Shown piece by piece: positions 43,789-52,461 of a DNA stretch of 64,000 nt. Each line of letters begins with the position of its first letter. Position 1 is the first letter of the stretch. Origin of the DNA: Marichromatium gracile (GTDB taxonomy: Bacteria > Pseudomonadota > Gammaproteobacteria > Chromatiales > Chromatiaceae); NCBI RefSeq assembly GCF_004343155.1, contig NZ_SMDC01000002.1, forward strand, positions 372,001 to 436,000, read 5' to 3'. The translations under genes were made by a program, and so were the position numbers. A model generated the notes under the pieces. That model was not told the DNA's origin. It saw only the letters and a program-made list of their open reading frames with translations, and made no database searches.

Positions 43789-46488
43789 ATGCACAACTAC
43801 ATCCACGGCGAGATCGACCATGCCGAGGCGCCGCTGACCGGGGCGCGGCTGGAGGCGATCCTCTCGCGCGCGCACGCGATGAAGGCGCGGGTGGCCGCCA
43901 CCCCGCAGGGCTATCTGCTCGACCTGCTCGATCGCGTCGCGCGGGCCTGGAGCGCGCCGGACTATCCCTACCGGGTCGAGGCGCTGCGGCAGCTGCCCGC
44001 GCGGATCGGCTTCAGCCCGGCGATGATCGAGGCCGGGGTCGAGGTGATGGTCGACCTGCTGCGCCGCGAGAGCCTGCTCACCCGCCTGGGCTGCGACCTG
44101 GGGGATGCGCGGATGCTCGACGACTGGGTGTTCGATGCCCGCTTCCAGGGGCTGGTCAAGGCCCAGCCGCTGGGGGTGCTGGCCCATGTCTCGGCCGGCA
44201 ACGTCTTCGTCGGCGGGGTCGACAGCCTGATCCAGGGCATCGTCACCCGCAACGTCAACCTGATGAAGATGTCCTCGGTCGATCCGATCTTCCCGGTGCT
44301 CTTCGCCTCCAGCCTGCGCGATCACGACCAGCGCGGCGACATCGCCCGCGCGCTGGCGCTGCTGACCTGGAAGGGCGGCGACCAGGGGGTGGAGCGGGTG
44401 CTCAAGCGCGACTGCAACGCCATCGTCGTCTATGGCGGCGCCGACACCATCCGCAGCTATCGCCGTGATCTCGGGCTGCACACCCGGCTGATCGAGTACG
44501 GACCCAAGTACAGCTTCGTGATGGTCGCCGCCGATGCGCTCGAGCGGCGCGGGCTGTCCGCCTGCGCCCGACTGATCGCGCGCGATGCGGTGATGTGGGA
44601 GCAGTCGGCCTGCTCCTCGCCGCACGTGGTCTATGTCGAGGGGCGCGAGACCGCCGAGCGGCTGATGGCGGCGCTCGGCGCGGCGCTGACCTGCTGGGCC
44701 GAGGAGATCCCGCCGGGGGCGATCAGCGGCGATGCCGCGGTCGAGATCGACAAGGTGCGCGAGCTGGCCAAGGTGGAGCGGGCGATGGGCGTGGGCGACC
44801 TGCTGCACGGCGGCGGCGCCGGTTGGACGCTGGCGCTGCGCGACGACCCCGAGTTCGAGACCTCGTGCCAGCACCGTACCCTGATCATCAAGCCGGTCGA
44901 TCGGCTCGAGTCGGTGATCGAGCGGGTCGCGCCGATGGGCGAATACATCCAGACCGTGGCGCTGCTCACCGACGAGGCGCGCGCGCGGCGGCTCGGTCGC
45001 GCGCTCTCGGCGCTGGGCGCCGATCGCATGGTCGAGATCGGGCGCATGGCGGTGCGCAAGCACGGCACCCCGCACGACGGCACCCGCGGGCTGGCGACCT
45101 TGGTGCGCTGGACCTCGCTGGCGCGCGATCGGCTCGAGCAGGGCGCGGAGAGCGCGCCCTGGCGCCGGCTCGACGATTCGGGCGACAGCTTCGATTTCCT
45201 CCCCGACGCCGAGCGCGACGCCCAGACCCGCTCGCGGCTGCTGCAGGTGATCGAGGACTGTCGCCAGGGCTCGCCGCTGTTGCGCGAGCGCTATGCCGGG
45301 ATCGCCCTGAGCGGACTCGACGATGTGCGTCGGCTGCCGCTGATGTCCGGCGAGGACTACAAGCAGCACCTGCCGCCGCGCGGCGACGGGCTGCTGACGG
45401 CGGGCGCGAGCGACGGCTATGTGTTCTCCAGCGGCGGCACCACCGGCGCGCCCAAGTTGGTCTATCGCACCGTCGCCGAGCAGCACGCCAACGCGCTGCG
45501 GCTCGGCAAGGGGCTGGCGCTGTCGGTGTTCGGGCCCGGCGACGTGGTCGCCAACCTGCTCTTCGCCGGCAGCATGTGGGCCTCCTTCGTCTCCTACAAC
45601 CAGGCGCTGGAGGTCACCGGCTGTCGCATCCTGCCGATCTCGGGCAACCTGCCGATGGAGCAGATCGTCGAGCAGCTCACCGGTTACGGCGCCACCGCCA
45701 TCATCACCATCCCCTCGGTGCTGCTGTCGCTGGCCGAGTACGTCGAGGCGCACGGGGTGGCGCTGCGCATCGACAAGGTCGCCACCGGCGGCGAGCACCT
45801 GTTCGCCGGCTCGCGCGCCTATCTCGGCCGGGTGCTCGGCATCACGCGCTTCGCCTCCACCGGCTACACCACCAACGACACCGGCGCCATCGGTTATCAG
45901 TGCGCGCACTGCGAGGGCGGGGTGCACCATGTCCACGAGGACCTGCACCATGTCGAGCTGCTCCATCCCGAGACCCTGACGCCCGTGGGGCCGGGCGAGA
46001 TCGGCAAGGTGGTGGTGACCAACCTGCAGCGGCGGTTGATGCCGACCATCCGCTACGACGTCGGCGACCTCGGGCGCTGGGTCGAGGGCGAGTGCCCCTG
46101 CGGACGGCGCACCCGGCGCATGGAGTTGCTCGGGCGCGCCGACGACGTGCTGATCATCGGCGGCGGCAACATCCAGCCCGAGGTGGTGGCGGCGGCGATC
46201 GCCGCGGTGCCCGGGCTGGGTGCCCACTTCCAGTTGCGCGCGCGCCTCGACGGGCATCGCGATCAATTGGTGGTGCGGGTCGAGCGCGCCGCCGATACCG
46301 CGTCGGAGGACGCCGCCGGGCTCGCCGAGACGCTGTTGCGGCGCCTGCTGCACGACTCCAAGGAGATCCGCGCGATGACCGAGGCCGGGCTGGTGGCGCC
46401 GACGCGCATCGAGGTGCTGGCGCTCGACGGTATCGAGCGCAACCCCAAGACCGGCAAGATCCGGTTGACGGTGGACGAGCGCGGCTAG
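43789..46488 (+). CDS. LuxC acyl reductase fused to a PaaK-type ligase
   Basis: An 899-residue two-domain protein. Residues 1 to about 445 match LuxC (acyl-CoA/acyl-protein reductase): AHVSAGNVFVGGVDSLIQG, and the catalytic-Cys segment EQSACSSPHVVYVEG with Cys275. Residues about 485-899 are a PaaK-type adenylating domain with SSGGTTGAPK (547-556), GYQCAHCEGG, GECPCGRRTRRMELLGRADD and a terminal RNPKTGKIRL. Joined with the LuxE-like neighbour, it would turn a carboxylic acid into an aldehyde with NADPH and ATP. luxA and luxB are absent from the window. GAGGGAG precedes the ATG. Confidence 0.88.
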   Translation: MHNYIHGEIDHAEAPLTGARLEAILSRAHAMKARVAATPQGYLLDLLDRVARAWSAPDYPYRVEALRQLPARIGFSPAMIEAGVEVMVDLLRRESLLTRLGCDLGDARMLDDWVFDARFQGLVKAQPLGVLAHVSAGNVFVGGVDSLIQGIVTRNVNLMKMSSVDPIFPVLFASSLRDHDQRGDIARALALLTWKGGDQGVERVLKRDCNAIVVYGGADTIRSYRRDLGLHTRLIEYGPKYSFVMVAADALERRGLSACARLIARDAVMWEQSACSSPHVVYVEGRETAERLMAALGAALTCWAEEIPPGAISGDAAVEIDKVRELAKVERAMGVGDLLHGGGAGWTLALRDDPEFETSCQHRTLIIKPVDRLESVIERVAPMGEYIQTVALLTDEARARRLGRALSALGADRMVEIGRMAVRKHGTPHDGTRGLATLVRWTSLARDRLEQGAESAPWRRLDDSGDSFDFLPDAERDAQTRSRLLQVIEDCRQGSPLLRERYAGIALSGLDDVRRLPLMSGEDYKQHLPPRGDGLLTAGASDGYVFSSGGTTGAPKLVYRTVAEQHANALRLGKGLALSVFGPGDVVANLLFAGSMWASFVSYNQALEVTGCRILPISGNLPMEQIVEQLTGYGATAIITIPSVLLSLAEYVEAHGVALRIDKVATGGEHLFAGSRAYLGRVLGITRFASTGYTTNDTGAIGYQCAHCEGGVHHVHEDLHHVELLHPETLTPVGPGEIGKVVVTNLQRRLMPTIRYDVGDLGRWVEGECPCGRRTRRMELLGRADDVLIIGGGNIQPEVVAAAIAAVPGLGAHFQLRARLDGHRDQLVVRVERAADTASEDAAGLAETLLRRLLHDSKEIRAMTEAGLVAPTRIEVLALDGIERNPKTGKIRLTVDERG

Positions 46489-46494
46489 CGCGGA

Positions 46495-48393
46495 TCAGTC
46501 CCCGCCCGGCACGCCCGCACCGCGATAGGCCAGCGCCATCAGGGTGATGTCGTCGGCCTGGGGCGTGTCGCCGGCGAAGGCGTGGACCTCGTCGAGGAGG
46601 CCCTCGACCAGGCTCCGGGGTGAGCCGGGGCCGAGCGCGCGCAGCGCCTCGCGCAGTCGCGCCTCGCCATAGAGCCCGGCCTCGGCGTCCATCGCCTCGG
46701 TGACCCCATCGGTGTAGAGCAGCAGGCGATCGCCCGGCGCGAGCCGGGCGCGCGCGTCGCGATAGTGCGCCCCTTCCATCACCCCGAGCACCAGTTGTCG
46801 CTGCGAGGGCAGGGGTTCAACGCTGCCCTCGGCGCGCAGTAGCAGCGGCGGGTTGTGTCCGGCGTTGCTATGGATCAGCTCACCGCTGCGATGATCGAGG
46901 ATGGCGCAGAACAGGGTGACGAACATGCACCGCGGGTTGTCGCGGGCGAGTTCGGCGTTGACCCGCTCGAGCACCTCGGCGGGGCCGCGCCCGGGCGTGC
47001 TCGTCGCCTTGACCAGGGTCTTGGCCACCGCCATGAACAGCGCCGCCGGCACCCCCTTGCCGGCGACATCGGCGATCACCAGACAGTGATGCTCGGCATC
47101 GAGGGCGAAGCAGTCGTAGAAGTCGCCACCGACCTCGCGTGCCGGCTCGACCAGGGCGTGGAGCTCGAAGGCGGGGTGCGGCGCCAGCCGTCGCGGCAGG
47201 ATCGAGAGCTGGATGTCGTGGGCGATGTGCAGCTCGCTGGCGATGCGCGCCTGGGCGGCGGTGCTGGCGGTGAGACGCTCGATGTGATCGCGCAGCGAGC
47301 GGGTCATGGTGGCGAAGCCGACGGTGAGGTCGCCGATCTCGTCGGCGCGCGGGTGGACCGGAAGCGGGGTGTCGAGCCGTCCCGCGGCGACCTCGCGGGT
47401 CGCCGCGACCAGTCGGCGCAGCGGTCGGGTGATGGCGCGTGCGCTGAGGGTGATCGCCACCAGCATCAGCGCTAGCCCGAGCAGGCCGATGGCGCTGGTG
47501 GTCAGCGCCAGGGCGCGGACGTCGTCGTCGATCTCCTCGGCCGGCAGCACTACCACCAGGGTCCAGCCGGGGGGGGCGACCGGGGCGTGATAGAGACGGA
47601 TGGGATCGCCCGAGACATCGACCCCGTCGATCACGCCGGGGTGCCCCGAGAGCAGTTCGGCGGCGCGTTCGGGATGATGATCGAGCCCGAGCGCCTCGGG
47701 CACGGCGTGGATGTCGCGGCGCAGCGCCAGACCGGCCAGGGGATGGGTGATGAAGGTGCCCCCGGCGTCGAGCAGTGCGGCGTGACCGCTGTCGAGGAGG
47801 CGCAGCGCGGCGACCTCGCGGGTGAGTCGGTCGAGGTTCAGGTCGAGGCTCACCCGACCGCCGTCGAAGGCGGCGCTCAGCGTCACCATGCGCGCCTGAC
47901 CGAGGTCGTCGTCGAAGTAGGGGGGCGACCAGGACAGCCCGTCAACCGGCGCCGGGTGGGGCAGGGGCGTGTCCGTCGGGCCGCGTTCGACCTCGCGCCC
48001 GTCCAGACACTCGACCTCGGTGCCGCGCCAACGGCAGTCATGGTCGCGTGGGCGTGGCGTGCCGGTCGGGGACGGGGCGAAGAGCAGGGCGCCGCCGAGG
48101 ACGTCGCGGTTGTCGGCGATGCCCTGACGCAGCAGTTCGCGCGCGCCGGCGTCGTCGAAGTGGCCGTGGTTGAGCGCCGCGGCCAGCGCGCGGGCGGTGC
48201 GGACGGCTGCGCTCAGCGGGATCTCGAGGGCGTTGGCGGTGGCCTCGGTCTGGAGGCGCGCGCCGCGGTCGATCTCGGCCTCGAGGGTGGCGAGCGAGCG
48301 CAGATAGTCGACCCCGAGTACCGCGAGCAGGATCGCCGAGGTGTAGAGCGAGACGATCAGGCTCAGCCGGGCGGCGATGCTCGGGCGTCTCAT
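46495..48393 (-). CDS. SpoIIE/RsbU-type serine phosphatase with Cache and HAMP domains
   Basis: A 632-residue membrane sensor phosphatase. Two membrane segments (about residues 10-30 and 295-320) flank a periplasmic dCache-like domain. A HAMP domain (about 320-375) and a C-terminal PP2C domain (about 400-628) follow, the latter with VGGDFYDCF, VIADVAGKGVPAALFM, SNAGHNPP and YTDGVTEA. It would dephosphorylate the STAS protein at 48825 when its signal is present. The stop is 6 bp from the convergent LuxC fusion. It overlaps the kinase gene by 4 bp. Confidence 0.92.
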   Translation of the reverse strand: MRRPSIAARLSLIVSLYTSAILLAVLGVDYLRSLATLEAEIDRGARLQTEATANALEIPLSAAVRTARALAAALNHGHFDDAGARELLRQGIADNRDVLGGALLFAPSPTGTPRPRDHDCRWRGTEVECLDGREVERGPTDTPLPHPAPVDGLSWSPPYFDDDLGQARMVTLSAAFDGGRVSLDLNLDRLTREVAALRLLDSGHAALLDAGGTFITHPLAGLALRRDIHAVPEALGLDHHPERAAELLSGHPGVIDGVDVSGDPIRLYHAPVAPPGWTLVVVLPAEEIDDDVRALALTTSAIGLLGLALMLVAITLSARAITRPLRRLVAATREVAAGRLDTPLPVHPRADEIGDLTVGFATMTRSLRDHIERLTASTAAQARIASELHIAHDIQLSILPRRLAPHPAFELHALVEPAREVGGDFYDCFALDAEHHCLVIADVAGKGVPAALFMAVAKTLVKATSTPGRGPAEVLERVNAELARDNPRCMFVTLFCAILDHRSGELIHSNAGHNPPLLLRAEGSVEPLPSQRQLVLGVMEGAHYRDARARLAPGDRLLLYTDGVTEAMDAEAGLYGEARLREALRALGPGSPRSLVEGLLDEVHAFAGDTPQADDITLMALAYRGAGVPGGD

Positions 48394-48818
48394 CGGCGTG
48401 GTTGGCCGGGGAGGCGCATGGTCAGGCGCAGCAGGTTGCCGTCGTCGACCCGACGGTAGTCGAGGGCGTCGACCAGACGGCGGACCAGCACCCAGCCGAG
48501 ACCGCCGACCGGGCGTGTCGCCAGCGGTCGCGTCAGGTCCGGTGTCGGCGCGCGGGTGCCGTCGAAGGGGATGCCGCCGTCGCGGATCTCGATCGTCAGG
48601 CGGTCGTCGGCGTGGTGGGTGCTGATCTCGACCCAGCCTGGCGCATCGACGGGGTAGGCGTGGGTACAGAGGTTGACGAAGACCTCCTCGACGGCCAGCT
48701 CCAGCCGTCCCCGGGCCTCGGCTGCGAGCCCGGCCCCTTCGGCCGCCGCGACGACGAAGGCCAGCGCCCGGGGCAGGGCCGCGGTCTCGGCCGGGAGTTC
48801 GAGCCGCTGGGTCGTCAC
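48390..48818 (-). CDS. RsbW-type anti-sigma/serine kinase ATPase
   Basis: A 142-residue HATPase_c_2 protein. All ATP-binding boxes are intact: LAVEEVFVNLCTHAY (N box), RDGGIPFD and VGGLGWVLVRRLVD. By analogy it phosphorylates the neighbouring STAS protein or binds an unknown partner. It is encoded 6 bp after the STAS gene and overlaps the phosphatase. No sigma factor gene lies next to it, so the target may be an enzyme or the ATPase-GNAT protein. Confidence 0.9.
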   Translation of the reverse strand: MTTQRLELPAETAALPRALAFVVAAAEGAGLAAEARGRLELAVEEVFVNLCTHAYPVDAPGWVEISTHHADDRLTIEIRDGGIPFDGTRAPTPDLTRPLATRPVGGLGWVLVRRLVDALDYRRVDDGNLLRLTMRLPGQPRR

Positions 48819-48824
48819 CGGCCC

Positions 48825-49157
48825 CTAGGCGGCGTCGAGCGCCGTGGCGACGGAGTCGTAAGTCTTGAAGATGGCGTCGAGTCCCGCCATCTCGAACACG
48901 TCGCGGACATTGCCGGTGAGGCTGGCGAGCAACAGGACGCCGCCCTGCTGCTGCAAGGCCTTGGCGGTGACGATCAGCGAGCGCAGCCCGGCGCTGCTGA
49001 TGTAGGTGAGCCCGGCGAGGTCGAGTACGATGCGGGTGGCGCCGTCATCGATGAGCGCGAGCGCCCGGGCCTCGTAGCTCGGCGCGGTGAGGGTGTCGAG
49101 CCTGCCGCGGAGGGCGATGATCTGCGCACTGGGTGTCTGCTGAACGGCTAGCTCCAT
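48825..49157 (-). CDS. STAS-domain anti-sigma factor antagonist
   Basis: A 110-residue STAS protein of the SpoIIAA/RsbV type. The phosphorylatable Ser lies in the DLAGLTYISSAGLRSLIVTA segment. A strong site (GAGGAGATTGAACC) precedes the ATG on the minus strand. It leads the STAS-kinase-phosphatase operon, which faces the LuxC/LuxE operon. Confidence 0.92.
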   Translation of the reverse strand: MELAVQQTPSAQIIALRGRLDTLTAPSYEARALALIDDGATRIVLDLAGLTYISSAGLRSLIVTAKALQQQGGVLLLASLTGNVRDVFEMAGLDAIFKTYDSVATALDAA

Positions 49158-49265
49158 GGTTCAATCTCCTCGTTGCGGAGCGCTGTGCTGAGGGTGGTTG
49201 GAGGACACCAGCGGCGTTGTGTCGGTGCCCCGCTGGAGCCGAGGGGCACTTGTGGGGAATGGCCG

Positions 49266-49451
49266 TCAGCCGGGGTGGCTGGCGAGGATGTCAAGGCCCG
49301 GTTCCTGGTCGCAGAAAGGCGGGCAGCCCGCAAGCTGCTCTCCGACTGGCTGGGTCGGCGCCTCATGGACCGGGAGCGCGGCGTCGGTGGATAGCCAAGA
49401 ATGCATGAGCAGGACGGCCGAAGCGGCCCCCAGCGCTGATTTGATCAACAT
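49266..49451 (-). CDS. Candidate small exported peptide upstream of the STAS operon
   Basis: A 61-residue open frame. It opens with a signal-peptide-like segment (MLIKSALGAASAVLLMHSWL, then STDAALP), followed by a short mature part containing GCPPFC, so a disulphide or metal site is possible. AAAGGGAC lies about 10 bases before the ATG. It lies 108 bp upstream of the STAS gene on the same strand. No family is recognised, and the frame could be chance. Confidence 0.4.
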   Translation of the reverse strand: MLIKSALGAASAVLLMHSWLSTDAALPVHEAPTQPVGEQLAGCPPFCDQEPGLDILASHPG

Positions 49452-49790
49452 CGTTGTCAGTCCCTTTTCGCATCACTGCCGACATGGCTGTGGGCGTCAT
49501 GATGCTAGCACCCGTCTCGCTCGTATTGGAAGGCGGGGTGGGGCAGGCGCTGTCGGCGGCGCTGCATCCCGATCGCGATCCGCTGGCCCTTGGCCGACCC
49601 GCGGCTGGTCGCTCCGCCTGTCCGTGCCGACTCCTGGCGGGCCTCTTGGCATGCTCTAATCGGCGGGCCGATACGAGGAAGAAGGGGATGATCGCCGCCT
49701 TCTCGATGCATTTCGATGCCATGGGTCGTGTTCCCGCGCTCGCTGTCCGCTTGGTAGGGATGGACTCAACTCGAAGGAAGTCGAGGGTGT
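49452..49790. other. No supported gene before the first TonB receptor
   Basis: About 340 bp. A plus-strand open frame (49454-49807) and a minus-strand one (49363-49905) cross it, but both run into the receptor gene and neither has family features. Promoters of the receptor operon and of the small minus-strand frame are expected here. Confidence 0.45.
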
Positions 49791-51857
49791 ATGGATTCGC
49801 TGTGTGATGTGTACAGTCGACGGGGTGGCCGCTCGGGTGAGCGGCGATCCTGGCAATTTGGCTGGCTGGTCGGTGTCGCCGGGCTGGTGTGTTGGGGGCA
49901 GGCACAGGGCGCCGCGCGCACCGAGGCCGATCAGATCGCGGGTCTGCTCGATCTGCTGGAGACCGAGACGCAGCTGGCCACCCGTAGCGGGATGAACGCC
50001 GACTTCGTCCCCGGGATGGCGACCATCCTGCTCGGTGACGAGATGCTGGCGCGCGGTGCGCGCACCGTCTGGGAGGCGCTGGCGCTGGTCCCGGGGATGA
50101 GCCCGGCGCTCGAGGTGACCGGTGAGCGACAGGTCCTCAGTCGTGGCGTCGGACACGGTTATGGCTCGGGCAACATCAAGGTGCTGCTCGACGGCATGTC
50201 GATGAACTCGACCCTGATGGCCACCGCCAATCCGGTGCTCAACATGCCCATCGAGCAGATCGAGCGCATCGAGGTGATTCGCGGGCCGGGTTCGTCGGTC
50301 CATGGCGAGTATGCCTTTGCCGGTGTGGTCAATGTCATCACGCGCACCCGAGAGCGCGTGCTCGGGGGCATGGCTGCAGAAGGCGGCGCTCAGGGTGTGA
50401 CCGGGCGCTGGTTCTGGGAGGACCGGGCGCGTGATCTGGAGGTCTCGGTCAACCTGGCCGGCACCCAGGGCGATGGCGGCAAGGCGTGGGTCGAGCGCGA
50501 TGCCCTCGACCCGCTCGGACTCGACGGGCTGTCGAATGCGCCGGGACCGGCCAATGCCGCGTTTCGCTATCGTGCCCTCCTCACTGATCTGCGCTGGGGC
50601 GCGAGCTTTGCCAGGCTGCGGCTGATCGACGACGCCAATGGCGATCATTTCGGCATCAACCATTTCCTCCCGCCCGACGACGGCAATCTGGCCGCGCGCC
50701 AGCGCTATGTGGCGCTGCAGCTGGGCCACCGGATGGCGCTCTCCGAGACGCTCGAACTCGAGCTGCGGGCCGAGGCCATCGAGCATGAACGTGATCGCGA
50801 TCGATTGTTCGTCTTTCCTGCCGGCTATCTGGCCGATGAGGCGGTGTTCATGGATCAGGACTACCGCGAGCAGCGCTACGAGGCCGTCGCCGATCTCCAT
50901 TGGTACGGGTTGGAGGGACACGCGCTGCTGCTCGGTCTGGAGGCGGCCCATGTCGAGATCGACGAGGCGAGCTGGGCGTGGTCGGGATTGCCGTTCGCGC
51001 TCGAGCCGGAATGGCTCGACACCGCCCGCTCGCGGCGGATCCTCAGTGCGCTGATACAGGACCAGTTCAACCTCGGCGAGCGGGTGATGCTGACCGCGAC
51101 GCTGCGCTACGACGACTACAGCGACGTCGGCTCGCTGGTCAGTCCGCGGCTCGCTGCGGTCTGGCGGATCGACGCGTCGAACATCCTCAAGCTGCAGTAC
51201 GCCCGTGCCTTCCGTCCGCCGACCTTCTACGAACTGGAATACGCCCCGGCAGGTGATCTGCACGCCGGCGAGATCGCCAGCTATGAGCTTGGCTATATCT
51301 TCAAGCGACCGACTTGGGAGGCGCGACTGATCCTCTTCCACTCCGATCTCACCCGCCCGATCCAGTTCGACGACCAGGGTCTCGACGGTTTCGTCAATGG
51401 ACCGGATGCTCGGCTGCAGGGGGTCGAGCTGGAGTACCAGCACCGCTTCGGTGCTCGTTTCAAGATCGACGCCAACCTCTCGCTGGTGGACGCACGTCGG
51501 CGTGACAGCGATGAGCCGCTGGCCGGCGGCGCCGACCTGCTGGCCAATCTCGCGCTGCTCTGGCGACCGCACGAGCGCTGGACCGCTGCATTGCAGCTGC
51601 GCCATGTCGGGCCGCGACATCGCGCCGAGCGCGATCCGCGCGATGCGGTCGATGCCAGTACCCAGCTCGACCTGACGCTGAGCTATCGCCAGGTCGGCGG
51701 TGGTCCCTTCCTGCACCTCGGGGTGAAGAACCTGACCGATACCGAGGTCTGGCTCCCCGATCAGCTCACCAGTTATGACGGCGTCGGGCTGGTCTATCCC
51801 GATGGCTATCCGACGCCGGGGCGGCGCTGGTGGCTGTCGGTCGGATACAGCTTCTGA
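49791..51857 (+). CDS. TonB-dependent outer-membrane receptor (first module)
   Basis: A 688-residue receptor. After a signal-peptide-like segment (about residues 20-42) come the plug domain (about 65-180; VLLDGMSMNS, IEQIERIEVIRGPGSSVHGE) and a beta barrel ending in Phe (WWLSVGYSF). Ligand unknown; no TonB box was assigned. It is followed 10 bp later by a YfiR-like gene and then by a diguanylate cyclase, so it may act as a sensing rather than a bulk-uptake receptor. Confidence 0.9.
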   Translation: MDSLCDVYSRRGGRSGERRSWQFGWLVGVAGLVCWGQAQGAARTEADQIAGLLDLLETETQLATRSGMNADFVPGMATILLGDEMLARGARTVWEALALVPGMSPALEVTGERQVLSRGVGHGYGSGNIKVLLDGMSMNSTLMATANPVLNMPIEQIERIEVIRGPGSSVHGEYAFAGVVNVITRTRERVLGGMAAEGGAQGVTGRWFWEDRARDLEVSVNLAGTQGDGGKAWVERDALDPLGLDGLSNAPGPANAAFRYRALLTDLRWGASFARLRLIDDANGDHFGINHFLPPDDGNLAARQRYVALQLGHRMALSETLELELRAEAIEHERDRDRLFVFPAGYLADEAVFMDQDYREQRYEAVADLHWYGLEGHALLLGLEAAHVEIDEASWAWSGLPFALEPEWLDTARSRRILSALIQDQFNLGERVMLTATLRYDDYSDVGSLVSPRLAAVWRIDASNILKLQYARAFRPPTFYELEYAPAGDLHAGEIASYELGYIFKRPTWEARLILFHSDLTRPIQFDDQGLDGFVNGPDARLQGVELEYQHRFGARFKIDANLSLVDARRRDSDEPLAGGADLLANLALLWRPHERWTAALQLRHVGPRHRAERDPRDAVDASTQLDLTLSYRQVGGGPFLHLGVKNLTDTEVWLPDQLTSYDGVGLVYPDGYPTPGRRWWLSVGYSF

Positions 51858-51867
51858 GGGCGCTCCG

Positions 51868-52461
51868 ATGTCGCGATGGCGCGTGCTCATCACTCCTCTT
51901 GCGCTCTGCTGGCCGCTGCTGCTGGGGGGCTGGCTGTATACCGGGCAGGCAATGGCCGAGCGGACCGGGCTGTGGCCGGAGGACGAGCAGCGATTGCGCG
52001 TCGGGTTGAAGCTCTTCCCCGCCTGTCTGGGGGCGCTCGAGGGGTTGGAGAGGCATCTCGGCGCGGGTGATGTGCTGCACGTGGTGGTGGTCTACGAAGG
52101 TGCGTTGGATACCGCGCGTCAGGCGGCCCAGGTGCTCGGGGGGGTTGCCACGGTGCGTGATCATCCGCTGCGGGTCGAGACCCTGCCCGCCCACGAACTC
52201 GATGCCGAGCGCTGGCGCCGGGGGCCGCCGGGGGCGATCTTCGTCGCCACCCCGGGTCTGTCGAGCGGACAGCTGCGCACCTGGTCGCGCGAGCACGGTG
52301 TGCTGGTATTCTCCCCCTTTGCCGGCGACGTCGAGCGTGGCGCCGTGGCCGGTCTGCACGTGGCCGACCGTATCCTGCCGCTGGTCAATCTCGGGCAGGC
52401 CGAGCGTGCCGGGATTCGGTTCCGCTCCTTCTTCCTGCAGGTGGCCAAGATCCATGAATAA
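51868..52461 (+). CDS. Divergent YfiR-like periplasmic protein (first module)
   Basis: A 197-residue exported protein (signal peptide to about residue 30). The C-terminal GLHVADRILPLVNLGQAERAG resembles the end of YfiR/DUF4154 proteins, but the usual N-terminal AYLYNF-KF-WP motif is missing, so the assignment rests on weak similarity and context. YfiR proteins bind and inhibit a neighbouring diguanylate cyclase in other bacteria. It overlaps the cyclase start by 8 bp. Confidence 0.6.
   Translation: MSRWRVLITPLALCWPLLLGGWLYTGQAMAERTGLWPEDEQRLRVGLKLFPACLGALEGLERHLGAGDVLHVVVVYEGALDTARQAAQVLGGVATVRDHPLRVETLPAHELDAERWRRGPPGAIFVATPGLSSGQLRTWSREHGVLVFSPFAGDVERGAVAGLHVADRILPLVNLGQAERAGIRFRSFFLQVAKIHE

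Noticed and set aside
42547-46353. A 1268-residue open frame on the minus strand.
   Set aside because: It is the antisense of the ligase, LuxE and LuxC genes; high GC at third positions keeps the opposite frame open. Its translation is rich in His, Arg, Gln and Asp with no domain.
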